Below are positions 47,083 to 59,874 of a stretch of DNA of 64,000 bases, piece after piece (the stretch's first letter is position 1; every line of letters starts with the position of its first letter). A program made the translations under genes and the position numbers. A model generated the notes under the pieces. It did no database searches, was not told the DNA's origin, and worked only from the letters and a program-made list of their open reading frames with translations. The DNA is taken from contig NW_019774602.1 of assembly GCF_001039355.2 (NCBI RefSeq), positions 451,812 to 515,811 on the forward strand, given 5' to 3'. This stretch comes from Lingula anatina (Eukaryota > Brachiopoda > Lingulata > Lingulida > Lingulidae).

Positions 47083-50000
47083 GTAACAAATTCTCAAAGG
47101 CCATCTTGATAAATGTTGTAAAGATAAGCGTGCACGGCACTGGGTTCATGAAAGGACCTCAGTCGAAATTATTCAGTTAACTTTAAAAGCAATAATGATA
47201 TAGTCTAGGTTGGTCTAGGATAAATCTGTGGTGTTTCATTAAAATGAAGTGCCTCTCTATCTAAATCACATGCCCTGATGCTTGCTAATAGTATGGCATT
47301 TAGGTGCAAAATTCTCACTTAAAATGAGAACATCTGATTTATCACCTGTCAAAATTTACTTAAATTTTACGGAGTTAAAGTTTAGACCAACTTTCCGTTT
47401 GTGTTATTCAGTGAAACTACATGCACTAGTCATGACTAGTAGGTCTAGCAAGCGGAGAATCGAAGCCGAATCAGAGCATAATACACTTCACACTAAGTCG
47501 TCAAACTTCTTCACTCACCTGTTATGTTATGTATAACGAAGCCCAGCCAAGTGCGATGGTTTTTCTTTCTCAATGTAATAGCAGGTAGAAGATGTATGTT
47601 GTTTTGATTACTTTAAACTCGTACTACTGTAAGGTACAAGCCAACGCTTTTCGTTCTTCAGAGTATCGCTGTCTTCTCAGGTAGACCAAAACATCGACCC
47701 GGAAGTTGACCTTTTGTATACAAGGACAAGTAGTATTGATAGTATATATATAGGAACTAAGGTTTACGGTGTCTCCCGACAGGTTGCGGTGCTAAATTAC
47801 CTGAAGTTATATTAGAATTTCAGTCCTCAACACACAGCAGTCATATGTTACGTCTATATTGTATAACTTGAAGCAGTTAAACTAACGCTTCACATTTCGA
47901 ATGAGGCATTTTAAACCAGAGAATGTCAATCGACAATTATTTGAAAGCCACAGCAGTCTGTATTGGCTGATGTATGAATACATAATGCACAAAAGGCTCA
48001 ATACGTCACGGATCTACGTCACGCGGCGTATTGAGTCAGCTCAATTGACTCTAAATTATGAAAGAGTTACGGTATTTGATCGATTAAAAAATTTTCCGGC
48101 ATAATGGAGGAAAATGAAAGGGGTTGTTATGACGTGAAGGTGTGCAAACACATTTAAATCAATTGCAGTTGAATGAGTTGTTTGTTGGCATTTAGTGATG
48201 ACTAACGGTTCACAAATAAACCTTGTCAACATCAATGTTTTAAAGAAAAGTATTCACCTCATATACGGAGGATGGGATTGCGCTTTATTATAACTTTTAA
48301 ACTGTTTTAAAATAAAATAAAATTAAAGATCAAAACTGTATAAATTTACAATCCTGTTTTTTTTTTTTTTTAATTCAACTTTTTTTTGTTCTATAGCAAA
48401 ATGAAACTAATTTGTTTAATGTTTAACTTTCTTTTATTTCCTTATTAAAGTCGTGATTATTTTTGACAGTTTTTTTTTTCTACCGTGATTAGATTTATAT
48501 TTGGTGGCTTTTCTATGAATACTTAAGTTTGAAATATGATCAGAAAAATAAAAAAGTGGAAAGATTCTGATGTAGCATTAAACCGTGTTTTTAAAGACCA
48601 CAGTTGAACAAAGCCCGATTTTTTTATTCATAGAACACATTTTTTAAATTCCCGCTCTTTGAATTAGATGGAGATTATTACAAATGAAATATATTTCTGA
48701 TTTATTCATGCTTGGACATGATAACGAAGGGACTAGAAACGCGGATCAAGATCAAAGGAAAATTGGCTGAGCGAGAGCTCTATTCGTGAAACCGTCGGAG
48801 TTCGGATCACTTGACCTCCCGAGCATATCGCGGTTGTCGACGACTTTTTTGTGTCATTTAGAGTCATTTAGACAGGTAGATGGCGATTACGCAGTCCTTC
48901 GGGCGGATGAGACAATAAACTTATAGGGATTAAGTATAAGTACAATTTGTTCTATCAATTTTGAAGCTACTGTATGTGAGAATTTGATATGTTTGTTCAT
49001 GGGGGAATTCAAAATGCCCTATGTGGTAAAGGTTATCTTGTTTGTTGCCGTAAAATGAGCATTCAAGATTGTATAATTGTATTGTAGCATACTTGTAGCA
49101 TACTTGTAACATACTTTATTTATATATAAAAAGTTTTAAAAATACAAACACACGAACACACATGTATGCCTTATTACATATATATATAAATATATATGAT
49201 GAAAAACTATATACCAAACATATTATCAATACATCATTTCATAGGTGTGTACTGACTGTTTGAAAAAAATCACTCGCGTGTCTTCAAAAAGTTACTTCCA
49301 GCAAGCCCATGTTCTACAAAATTTCCTGAGTACATATATTTGAGAGATTTTTTTTCCCGTCAGAACTTAATCTTTCAATAATAAACATAAAGACTTTTTT
49401 GTTGTTTCGGCTCTTTTGGATTTAAAATAAAAAGTTTAGATTTATAAATATGTATAATGAAATAAATTGGATTAAACCCGCTAGAAGTATAACCAAAAAT
49501 AAAATTCTGCTTATTAAATGATAAATGTTACCGGCCTTTTCAAAAAAAAAATTTGTCGTTAAGCTCTGTAATTTTTTATTCATCTATTCCTTATAATTGA
49601 TTTCTTAAGAAATTGTTTCATGTATATGTAAAGTCTTTTGAACATGTTATAATGGATTTTAGACTCAAAATAAATTTATTATTATTATTTATGATTATTA
49701 TTTATTATTAAAATTAATGGTTCTAGCTCATTACATATATCTTACACTGTATAACAAAGCTATAAAAGATGCTCAATCTTTTCCCCCTCTTTTCCACGAA
49801 AAAACAGCATATATATATTTTAGGTCAGCTTTCACAGGTAAAATTCTATGCAATAATTTGTACTGATACCATAGTATCTTATTGTCCGGAGCTGTCGTAA
49901 GCTAAGGTCCAATTTACATTTTGCCTTTAGAGTATCATAAAAGTATTTTCACCCCTTTCTACTTTTCAAACGAAAGCCAATTGCAGACTATGCATAAGGC

Positions 50001-50327
50001 TGTGTGACTATATTATTGTAAACTACAGTAGTTACTCGATCTTGGGGGGATAGTTAATTTTATAATGTATTTTTAAGTCTCTTCCATGCAGTAAAAACAA
50101 CAAAAATGCGCTCCAGAAATATAATTTTGTGATAAAATTTATGTATCTAAAACTTTGATAATTTTTATATTCCTTTTTAATCCCGTTTCCTTTTAGATGT
50201 TCAGTATCCCCTTGTATCTTTAAATAACAATCATTTGGTAGTTTGAATTTTCTCTTAAATTTATCAAGATTTGAAAGGTCGCCATTGATAATCGACAATT
50301 TTTGCGACTGACATCTACAGTGACACA
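47083..50327. other. Gene-poor AT-rich stretch
   Basis: No coding signals. Contains a three-unit 'gtagcatactt' tandem at ~49084-49117 and a short TA-rich run at 49180-49197. Confidence 0.6.
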
Positions 50328-50333
50328 TTTATT
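50328..50333 (-). terminator. Polyadenylation signal of SLC6-B
   Basis: AATAAA on the minus strand, 38 bp after the stop codon. Confidence 0.6.
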
Positions 50334-50370
50334 CATTCCACGTTTTTTTTTTTCACATCTACTCGAATGA

Positions 50371-53300
50371 TTATTGATCAAAGGCGGGATTGGATGTACC
50401 GTTGTCATGGAGAGTTTTTGCCTTGGAATCGGCGTCGTAGATTGTCCCCGCGCGGTCTTCTGCACGTGCAGGTCCCCAGTCAGCTTGCGGTGATCCAGCT
50501 CTCTTCAAGGCCTAAAAAATCATACGCACACATTATGTAACTATGGCATATTTACAGGTATCCATGGAAATACTATTATCAGTCTGATTCAGTTTGCACA
50601 TTTGAATATTTGACCTGGTATAAATCAAAACAGCACTTGCAAATGTACTACTTTACCTAATAATTCTATTGAATAGCAGATGACTGAGATAAAGAAGGAC
50701 GGTTTGCCAGCCTTACAGTGCCCTTTTTAAAAACCCATTTTATTTTCCTATGCAATGTTAATATTAGGTGTAGAAACTTAGGTGCAAAACAAGGCTATGG
50801 TGGAAACTTAAGAAACTTGTTAGATGTAAAAAATGGGGCGATATACAATCTACTTAATGCGACAACATCGTCTTAATCTAATATATACCAGCGGCTTCAC
50901 TGGAAATTCAATGCATTTTCACATAAGTGCAAACAAGGAAGTGCTGCTTTAATATCAATCGCTACCAACCTTGAGGCCGCCGTCGTAGCAGTATCTTCTC
51001 AGGATCCAGGCAGGGATGAGGGCGACGGGTGTCAACTGAATCAGCCATCCCAGGACCTGAGCCCACACAGGGAATGTATAGCCATGATACACGTATGGCT
51101 TCAGCTGAATGAATTTGAATACTATGACAGCCTGCAAAATACGTACTTGAAATTATAGGTAAGACAAACTTACTTCACGAAAATAGTGAAATTCAATTTC
51201 CGATTTACCGTCTTAGCAATATTCGAAACTTGAATAATATCTTACTATGCATTTACATTTCACATTTAACGGTCGAGGTTTATCCCAATGGTCACTTACC
51301 AACATAAGAAGCGGAGATAAACAACACCAAGTGACCCGAAAGTAGATACCAGGCTTCTTGCCAAGCATTATTTTCACGTCCTCAGAAAACCTGGACCATC
51401 CTGGAGTGAAAACAAAATAAGGCGCGATGAAAAGTGATAACATGATTCAATTTAAGATTTTGCCATGAGCCTACAAATTTGCTATGTGATTTTAACGCCA
51501 ATTCCTCCCGATATGTGTCACTAGACGTGTTTCTCCCGTATTAATCAGATAATTTCTGGATTCCGTAAAACAACACGGGTAATCAAGCTATCGGTGCGAC
51601 TGACCAAACCCTTCTGACAATATTTTTATTTATTTTTATATCCTATATAAAAGATGGAGCGCATGAAAATATGTGATTCCTATAGTAAGAGATATCGATT
51701 ACCTTTAACCTTGAAAAACAGCAGATTTTCGAGTAAAGCAAGAACAAATTACCCCTTACTTACCATAGACCCACTGTAGAACTATGCATTCAAATAAACT
51801 AACAAACAGCAACGGGAACCCTCCAACACTGTGATCCATCAGGTCTAATAGATAGTGGCCACCCTGAAATTTGTGAAATGTGAAAAGATGTCCTTTGGTA
51901 TTTCTTTAAGTTATGCATTTGGTCGGGTTTTGTGGCAAAAACTTGCCTTCAAATGCATCTTTAAGAATATTTACATTGGAATGCCAATCATTGTTACCAA
52001 ACAACGTGTCAATACATATAACAAAAACAGATAAAGATCAGAGATTGTTTTTTTTTTCTTAAATACGTATATGAACCGAAAGAGATCTTACAAGAAATCT
52101 TACCCTTGCACACATCGGCAGGCCGAGAAGAAAACACACTCCGCACACGACGCCCCTCATGATGGTTTCCCTCCATTTACTAACACGTAGAATATGTGGA
52201 TATTCGTCCATTATACTGCTCAAAACGGTCTCAGCCATGGAAAACTGTGCACTGAATCCCAGTAACAGCATCATGGAGAAGAACAGAATGGCCCACAGAG
52301 TCGGTAACGGCATCTGGGATATGGCCTCTGGATACACGATGAAAGCAAGACCAGGACCTGAAATAACCAAAGCTCTGTGTTATCTTATGTGTTTACTCGT
52401 ATGTGAGAATGCCACAAGTCACTGAAAGGGAAACTTTTATATTTTTTCTTATCTGAAAAGGGTATTTTTACATTACCACCAACGACACGGAAACATTCAT
52501 CACTATCATTAGTATCTTATTTTATCATTTATGCGCGCGCGCCATATCGTTCATGCATTTTGCTCTTGTGTCATCGTTTTCAAGTACAGACCATCTTAGT
52601 GTTACGAAAACCTCCTGAACTTGATATACAAATACACATACCTTGACTAGCAACATCAGCCACATCTTTTCCAGATATATGCGCCATGTAGCCAAGCACG
52701 GAGAAGATGACCAATCCAGCATAAACGCTAGTCCCGCAGTTCATAAGGGAACAAATTAGTGCGTCCCTAAGAAAAATATAACGTGTTTGTATTGTATTTC
52801 GTCGGTTGAACAAGTATAGCATTAGGTTTCACAGACAATCTTGAAATAATACGGTACCAGCTTGGGACGACAAACGTACACCACCCCGTGAAGAGTTCAC
52901 GCTACTCTTGAATGTGGCTTCAAAAAATTACAGTTTTAAATGTCATGATGTCTATATTTAATGTATACCCAATTTCTCTTTACCTTTGTTTCAAAATAAG
53001 CTTTAAAACACAAAAACAGACATTTATCAATTGAGAACATATTTTGAAAACAGATGAATACAACAAATGGTATTTATAAAGAATTTAAAAACCCTCAAAG
53101 ACTGAACAAGTATTTGGCATTTTTGTGCATAACGCGTGGTATATGACTGTAGGCCAGACACGTGAGCATTCATGTACCAAAGTTCGAGCAATTAGGGTTT
53201 TTTACTTTCTTCAGAACACAAATATAATCTAAATTATCCGAACATCTCGTCTCAATGTTTACCAGTATATAATGTTGAAATAGCGCATTAATAAACTGAG

Positions 53301-55294
53301 ATGAAATCCAACAAAACCATATTAAGCCTATTAGAGCAGACTATAAATAATCAATAGTAACAGTTTCTGTTAATCAGCCCAGTTTACCTGAAACAGTTGT
53401 TGTGGAATTTGTTGTAGCTTGACATCGCTATCAGGCCTCCAAAAGACACGCTGAGTGAATAAAAATTCTGAACGACTGCGTCACTCCACACCTGATAGAT
53501 AAAAAACGGTAAAAACAGTTAACTAAGGTAATCGATTAACCGAATTAATTTTGCAGTATACTTATGTAGTCGGCATTAAGGGGGGGTTCGATACGTTGTA
53601 GAGGCCCACATTTGGCAAAATATCTTTTTTCTTGTTTCTTTCATGTTAATATAAGTGAAATAAAGATAAAAATATTTAAGTGTAAAAAACTTTTTGTTTT
53701 ATTCACCAACCAATGTGCATCTGCAAACACGCGTTAATTGTCAATTTAGTTGCTTTGTCCCTATGTGTGAGATATTGATCAGATCCCAGCGAAACTCTGT
53801 AACTATAAACTAGAAGGATATTATTATAAAATATGCCATATCCTTTACAAAGATATATACAGATTTATACAAAGCAACTTCTGCTTGAAGTATCACTTTC
53901 CGAACTGGTTTGACGGAAAGAAAAAGGGAAGCTACACTTACCTTAGAGTCTAGAAGTCGAGTAAAATCAGGCGTTAGATAATATTTAATGCCTTCTGCGG
54001 ATCCTTCCAGTAAAACACCACGTACAAGGAGAATGGCCAAGATGACATGAGGGAAAATGGCAGTAAAATAAACAGCCTGTAAAGTATAAATATATTAAGT
54101 GTATCTTTGTTTTTGGTAACTTAAAAAACATGAACGGTCTGACTTAAACATGTACCTACATTCATTTGTTTTGAAGGAATAACACAAAAATACTTTAATT
54201 AGCCTCAAATGCCGGGTAGGCACATACCAATTAAATTTAGACTAAGACCTAATGCGTAATTAAGTTTTAATAAAGTTGTAACTGAAATAATAAAAAAGGG
54301 CTCAGCTTGGCTCGCGTTGTTTAAAAAGTAATTGTATATATTTATTATAAACAAAAGAAAAGGACAAAATATGATCTCAAAAACGGAAGTATTTTAAAAG
54401 CAAGATTAAGTACGATGCCTGGGAAAAGACGAGGTACATGATGTACATGTATAATTTGTTTCTATTATGTTTTACTAACAAGTGCTTGGTCACAAATAAA
54501 TTTTACAACCGCTTCTGCACCACGTGACACAAACTAAAAAAATAGATCAACAGAAAGTTGGAAGGACATGCGTTTATTTGCTGCCATTTTGCTCACCTTC
54601 CCCAGGGACTTTATTCCCTTAATCAAGACCAGGAACACAATCAACCAGGCCAGCAGAAGACACAGGGAAAGGTCCCATTTGAGACCCCCTGAATTCTCTA
54701 TCCCATCAGTCATCTCTAGGACATTACGGCTACAAATATAAAAATGAAGTGCACGTGTTCACGACAGCGTTGTTCAGTGCAGTCAAATAATCTTTAGAGG
54801 TTTTTAATTAGTGTCTATTTATATTTTAATATAAAAATATTAAAATATTCTAAATCTTACGTTTCTTGCATATATATATATATATTCGATTAAAAACTTT
54901 TTTGCGCCAAGAACAGCAATAGGCAGACTTTTCGAAAAGCACTCATCAATCTTCATGGTATTATTATCTTACTAGAAATACTCCTCGCTTGGTGAAGTGG
55001 CGATGACCTCGGTAGTATCGGTAGTATTCAGAAGCGTTGTTCTACTGGTGAAGTTGGTGGCGTTTGTTTGCGTACCTTCGCCAACTTTGAAACAAATGAT
55101 AAACAAATTTACATTTACACGGCTCTTGTACATATACTGTTAACAGCACAATCGTGCTTTAAATTAAACGGATTACCCAAATAAACATGTATTCGATCAT
55201 ATAAAACTAAAGCAGTGAGACTTACTATAACGTGAAAAAATTACCGACTATGGTGTTTTATATGGATGCAAAATGGTAGAAATATTGCATCCGC

Positions 55295-55344
<50 letters not shown>

Positions 55345-57235
55345 CAGCCACGATACAGTATTCATTTGCTTACCTACTAAACATGCATCCGTATTCCAAG
55401 TATTCCCACAAGCAGACCACGGCAAATTAGCTGTCATTGAGGCGAAGAGGTAGTGAAAGATGTAGGCAATTATAACATTGTAGTAAAGACCGATGAACAA
55501 AGAAATCATCATCATCCCATAGCCAATACCTAAATGTAAGGCATAAAATATGGAAAATTAAGTAATTAAGTATTGTTAGTGTGAACCAAATAACATATAT
55601 ATATTGGTCAACTGTGAGGAGCAACCATAGCAAAAATAAGGAAAATCCGATTCCCAAAAGAGGAATGTGTTTGAGTTTTTTTAACATAATCTTTAAATTG
55701 TTCATTTAAAGTAGACAAAGAGTTCGCTTTAAAAAATAAATGAGGGAATCATGCACAGTCTTACCTTTGAACAAGGGGCTAATTTTCCAAATAGTGATAG
55801 GCCCAAGACTGGCAAACTGGCCAAAACATAATTCCATGAAGAACAATGGAAGGCCAACCAAGAACGAACTGACGCAGTATGGTATCAAAAACGCGCCTAA
55901 AAGCAAACGGTTTGTTATTAGTCAACAGTATAAACAGGTCTCTTTAATAATAGACTGGTTAACGAAATTTTAGCAAAAGTAACATCGCCTAATGCATTCC
56001 TGACTCTTACACATGTACAAATGTTTTGGGGATTGAGGTAGTAGAGATTTTTGCCCCGATGACACTTACCTCCACCGTTCCTGTAACATAGATACGGAAA
56101 GCGCCATACTGATCCCAGACCAACAGCACAGCCGACACATGTTATAATGAATTCCAACCGGCCTCCCCAGGTGCGACGCTTGTTGTCTTCCAAGGAATCT
56201 ATCTTTGAGTCCAAGCGACCCATTTCTACGTAAGGGTCGGCTTTCACGGAAATAGGGTTTACCTTCAAACAATAAACGGATAAGAAGTGAAGACTTTCAA
56301 GTAAATAGATACGAGATATGTTTTTCAATAATCGTATATAAGATTGTTCCTTTATTTAAAATGTACAAAAAAGAAAAAAGGGGATTTATTCGTTTTAAAA
56401 TTAAGCACTTATATTGAAAGGATGAAACTGAGAAAGTAACGGGACCAGCATAAATGTTCTAAATGAAGGATGTTCTCCGAATATTCTTTATTAAAGTAAA
56501 ATGAAAAGGTAATGTCATGGACACAACAGTGTTTTGATTACGATGAAAATAATAATGACAGGCCTTTTAAACGAAATAGTCGTTCAAGATTACGAGCTTC
56601 GAATTAACAACACAACCCGCGATCTCATGGCACGAACGCAAAATATTTAGTCGCGAGCACCACGATGCCAATCGCAAACCGTTAATCCGGAATTCAGCAG
56701 AATCAAAATGTTTGTTAAGTGAACATGCGTTAAGGTGGTTTGTAAAGTTTTTAGACAATGCAAACGTTCCGTTAAATAAATAAAAAAAAACTTCAAGACG
56801 ATTGCAACGTTTTCGGTTAAATCAAGTCCCACATTTGTGTAACGCCGATATTCCAATCAACACCAGGTGACAAAATGAATTTATATTTGTTACTTTTCAA
56901 CATGTAATTTCAATGACGCTACTTCAATTTCATGTAAACGGCATTTTCTTCTTTATTATAAATAAGTGATGCGGAGTTGAATTTATCAAACACCTCGCTC
57001 AATGAAACATCAAATGATTTTTTCAAACGTTATGTCTTTAATTCCTCCAAAACGACATAAAATGACACAAAAATTTTAATGCATTTGCAAAGAATAATTT
57101 TACAAGTATCAGCTAGCAAAAGGATAAAACTAAAAGATAAATTTAAGTCATATCTATCTCATTTTCTGTTATGTGAAATGTATATTTTACAATAAGAAAG
57201 AAAGAATGAAAATAACTTACTATTTCTTCCTGCAT
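50371..57235 (-). CDS. SLC6-family transporter, copy B
   Basis: 620 residues from 14 coding exons (minus strand): 57221-57235, 56070-56262, 55765-55896, 55374-55529, 54973-55084, 54597-54729, 53942-54076, 53388-53491, 52642-52766, 52104-52357, 51764-51863, 51300-51400, 50970-51131, 50371-50511. The 11 internal exons from NGGG/AFL onward have exactly the lengths of copy A. Exon 1 encodes only MQEEI and joins in frame (ATA/GTA AAC). TM1 reads [24 protein letters not shown], so the usual Asn before VWRFP is Ser56; TM8 reads LGFSAQF where SLC6 proteins mostly have LGLDSQF. The TM6 Gln (VVQNFYSLS), TM7 Asn (MNCGTS) and EL2 disulphide (CGNxWNTDAC) are kept, as is SYNKFHNNC. Likely a functional transporter of an amino acid or derivative; substrate and ion coupling cannot be predicted. 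C-terminus [15 protein letters not shown] is absent from copy A. Confidence 0.93.
55296..55342. repeat. (ATT)n microsatellite in SLC6-B intron
   Basis: Trinucleotide run just after the exon at 55374-55529 on the coding strand. Confidence 0.95.
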
Positions 57236-57295
57236 TTCTTGTACTTTATCTTGTCACCTTTTTCGTGCAATGTGAGAAAACAAGGCTTTCCTGGG

Positions 57296-57303
57296 TATTT
57301 ATA
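57296..57303 (-). promoter_or_regulatory. TATA box of SLC6-B promoter
   Basis: On the minus strand GAGTATAAATACCCAGGAAA. The start codon is 61 bp downstream; transcription probably starts near 57272. Core, spacing and leader match SLC6-A (25394-25467). Confidence 0.8.
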
Positions 57304-58941
57304 CTCGTCAAATACTTCGCACTTGGTTGGTTGTATAAGACTTGTTTTTCTAGTTGTTCAGAAAAATCTTATCTAAGACCTTATACGGTCGGCCGCTTGG
57401 TTAAAAACATCCCCAAGTGTTAGGAAATAACATGGAGTGTTTGTGTTTTGAACCCGTAGTAGATCGTCACGGATAAATCACTACAACGCAGTGCATTTCA
57501 TATTTCACACATCCCTCATTTCCTGTGATTTTTTCCAAGCAGAATGCATTTAAACATTAATTTAAAAAAGACTTATTAAATCACTCTTTGCATTTATAAT
57601 ATTTTGGTCATATAATCGGAAAACTTCAGCCGATTCCACTGCGAGTTTTGGCGTATCTTTTTCCACATTATTACCCGAAATTTTAAAATTTAATCACGCA
57701 CTTCGACGTGCACACAACAGCAATAGAATGTTGTTGCATTGTGGGTTCTTAACTCAAAATAGCATCGCGAAGCATTAAGTAAGTTGTCGATAAAAGTTGC
57801 GAAAGAAGTTCTAAAAAGTTGAAAGGAAAAAGGTATATGTGTAAGATATAAGAACATTGGCTAGCGCATAATAGTGTTAAAAGAACTTTGACAGGGTTCG
57901 TTAGGGATTTTTTACTTGTCCGTTAGGGATCTTTTACTTTTTTACTTACATAATGCGGATATTATCAATTTTCGTGATATGTGCAACAAAAATATGTCTG
58001 GGCGAATGTGCTTATTCGAGCTGTTCACATAACAGCAGCGTTTTTTGGGTAAAAACTGTAATATCCCTTTCAAACAAACCTCTCTCACCTAAACAGGTAA
58101 CAAGACCTTTGATCGCGTTATCACAGCAAAATTGACTATTAAGGTTCCTCGATAAACGCTTGACCACCTATACGTTCGCATGTAGAAGCACGTGTGGATA
58201 ATAGAACAACAAAAGTGAGTTTGTGATCTAAAGGTGTTTATTTTGATAGCGCTAATATCAAAATGATTATTTCAAATAAAATAAATGTTGCGTGAACATA
58301 GTTCGTCTCTACCTACTCCTATTGGCTCATCCTTTTTTCCTTCTATCTCTCTATTTCTACCTGTCTCTGTTGCAAACAACCACATTTGTAATTTAGGATA
58401 TTAATGTTATATCTAGGGAGTCTTACGAACGCCAAAATGCTAAACCTTAGTTGTCCTCCGATATCTGACTTAAAAATGTATGCTGGTGAGCAAAGGTGGA
58501 AGACATGCTGTGCTTGTTATACATCAAATCGTCTTTAAGTGCTAGTTCGCTTTTGTATGTGTGTGATTCATTATTCATATTTATTGTATTATAATTGGGT
58601 TGGAATCAAACAGTTGTTACTAGATTACCTTTAAAAGGCACTCATGTTACCACTGATTTTTAAACATTCACCGTCTCGCTGTCAACGAGCCAGTGCAGAT
58701 CAGTGCAGACAGGTCGACTTTTCTCCTACTCGGGGAAATAACTTACATGCAAAACGGTGTTGGCATGACGAAAAACAAGTTAAAGCTAAAGCACATGTTG
58801 AGCACGTATTATATACAAAGTGCTTAATCGGTTGATCATCTCCGGCCTCAAACACGTTGAAGTCAACATGTATAATCTCGGACGAATAAAAACCTCTATT
58901 CGTCGAGGTTATTATGATAATACTCTTGCCTTGCAGAAGGA

Positions 58942-59062
58942 TGGTACAATGAGGTTTAGGCGCTGACATCAGCCTTGTCGAGGCACAAGTAGCCAACCGA
59001 ATAAAATTTTCGCATTAGTAGTTACAAGACGAGTGAGTAGATTGAAAGGAAATTTTTATAAA
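58942..59062 (+). repeat. Dispersed repeat, copy 1
   Basis: About 120 bp similar to 59754-59874, sharing 'cacaagtagccaaccg' and 'tacaagacgag'. A second shared motif, 'acatgcaaaacgg', occurs at 58751 and 59151. Class unknown. Confidence 0.65.
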
Positions 59063-59753
59063 GGAAAGAGCATTCAATCAAAACAACTACAACTCACAAA
59101 ATAAGGTGTTTACGATTAGTCGTCCAGGGCCGTCAACCGGGAAATACCGAACATGCAAAACGGCGTTGATAATTAATTATTATTATTATTACACATGTAA
59201 GAAGAAGAAGAAGAAATACTGATAAAATATTTATTTATTTATTTAAAGTCTACAATCCATAAAAAGTACATGTATGGTTTGTAGACCTTACAAATAAAAT
59301 CTTAATTTAAGAAGATGTCCAAGTAAAATATTTTGTAAAGAATATTTTGTTCAATCATAATTTTAAACAAAAGATAAGTTTTCCGTTCTTATAAAAAATT
59401 ATCTGTTGATCTTATATTTCTCAGCTCTGATGGTAACTGATTCCATTCGTGCGGGAACATTTTTTGTCTCCAAATGTTTTAAGTCTTGCACACTGAGGTT
59501 TTGATAATGATTGGTTCTTATATCTTAACGTGCGATTCGTTGTGTACAGGGTGCAAGTCCATAAAAAGCAGCAAGGGTGTATATCAAAAGTTTCAATAAA
59601 ATCCGTGCATTGACATAAGACGCAAAAACAACCTAGAGCTACATATAATGGATACGCACGTGTTAATGATGGTCTCATCTACAAACTGTTTACTAGGTCG
59701 TTCACCTCTTACCCCAAACACCATATTTATGTCGTGCCACAAAAAGAAGTAAG

Positions 59754-59874
59754 TTGGTACAATAAGCTTTAGGCGCCGATATCCGGCTTGTTATAGCACA
59801 AGTAGCCAACCGCCTAAAATTTACGCAACAGCTACAAGACGAGCGCGCAGGCTGAAAGGGACGTTTTATAAATA
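59754..59874 (+). repeat. Dispersed repeat, copy 2
   Basis: Partner of 58942-59062. Both copies give a minus-strand frame containing RLATCA and SAPK, but neither extends far enough to support a gene. Confidence 0.65.
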
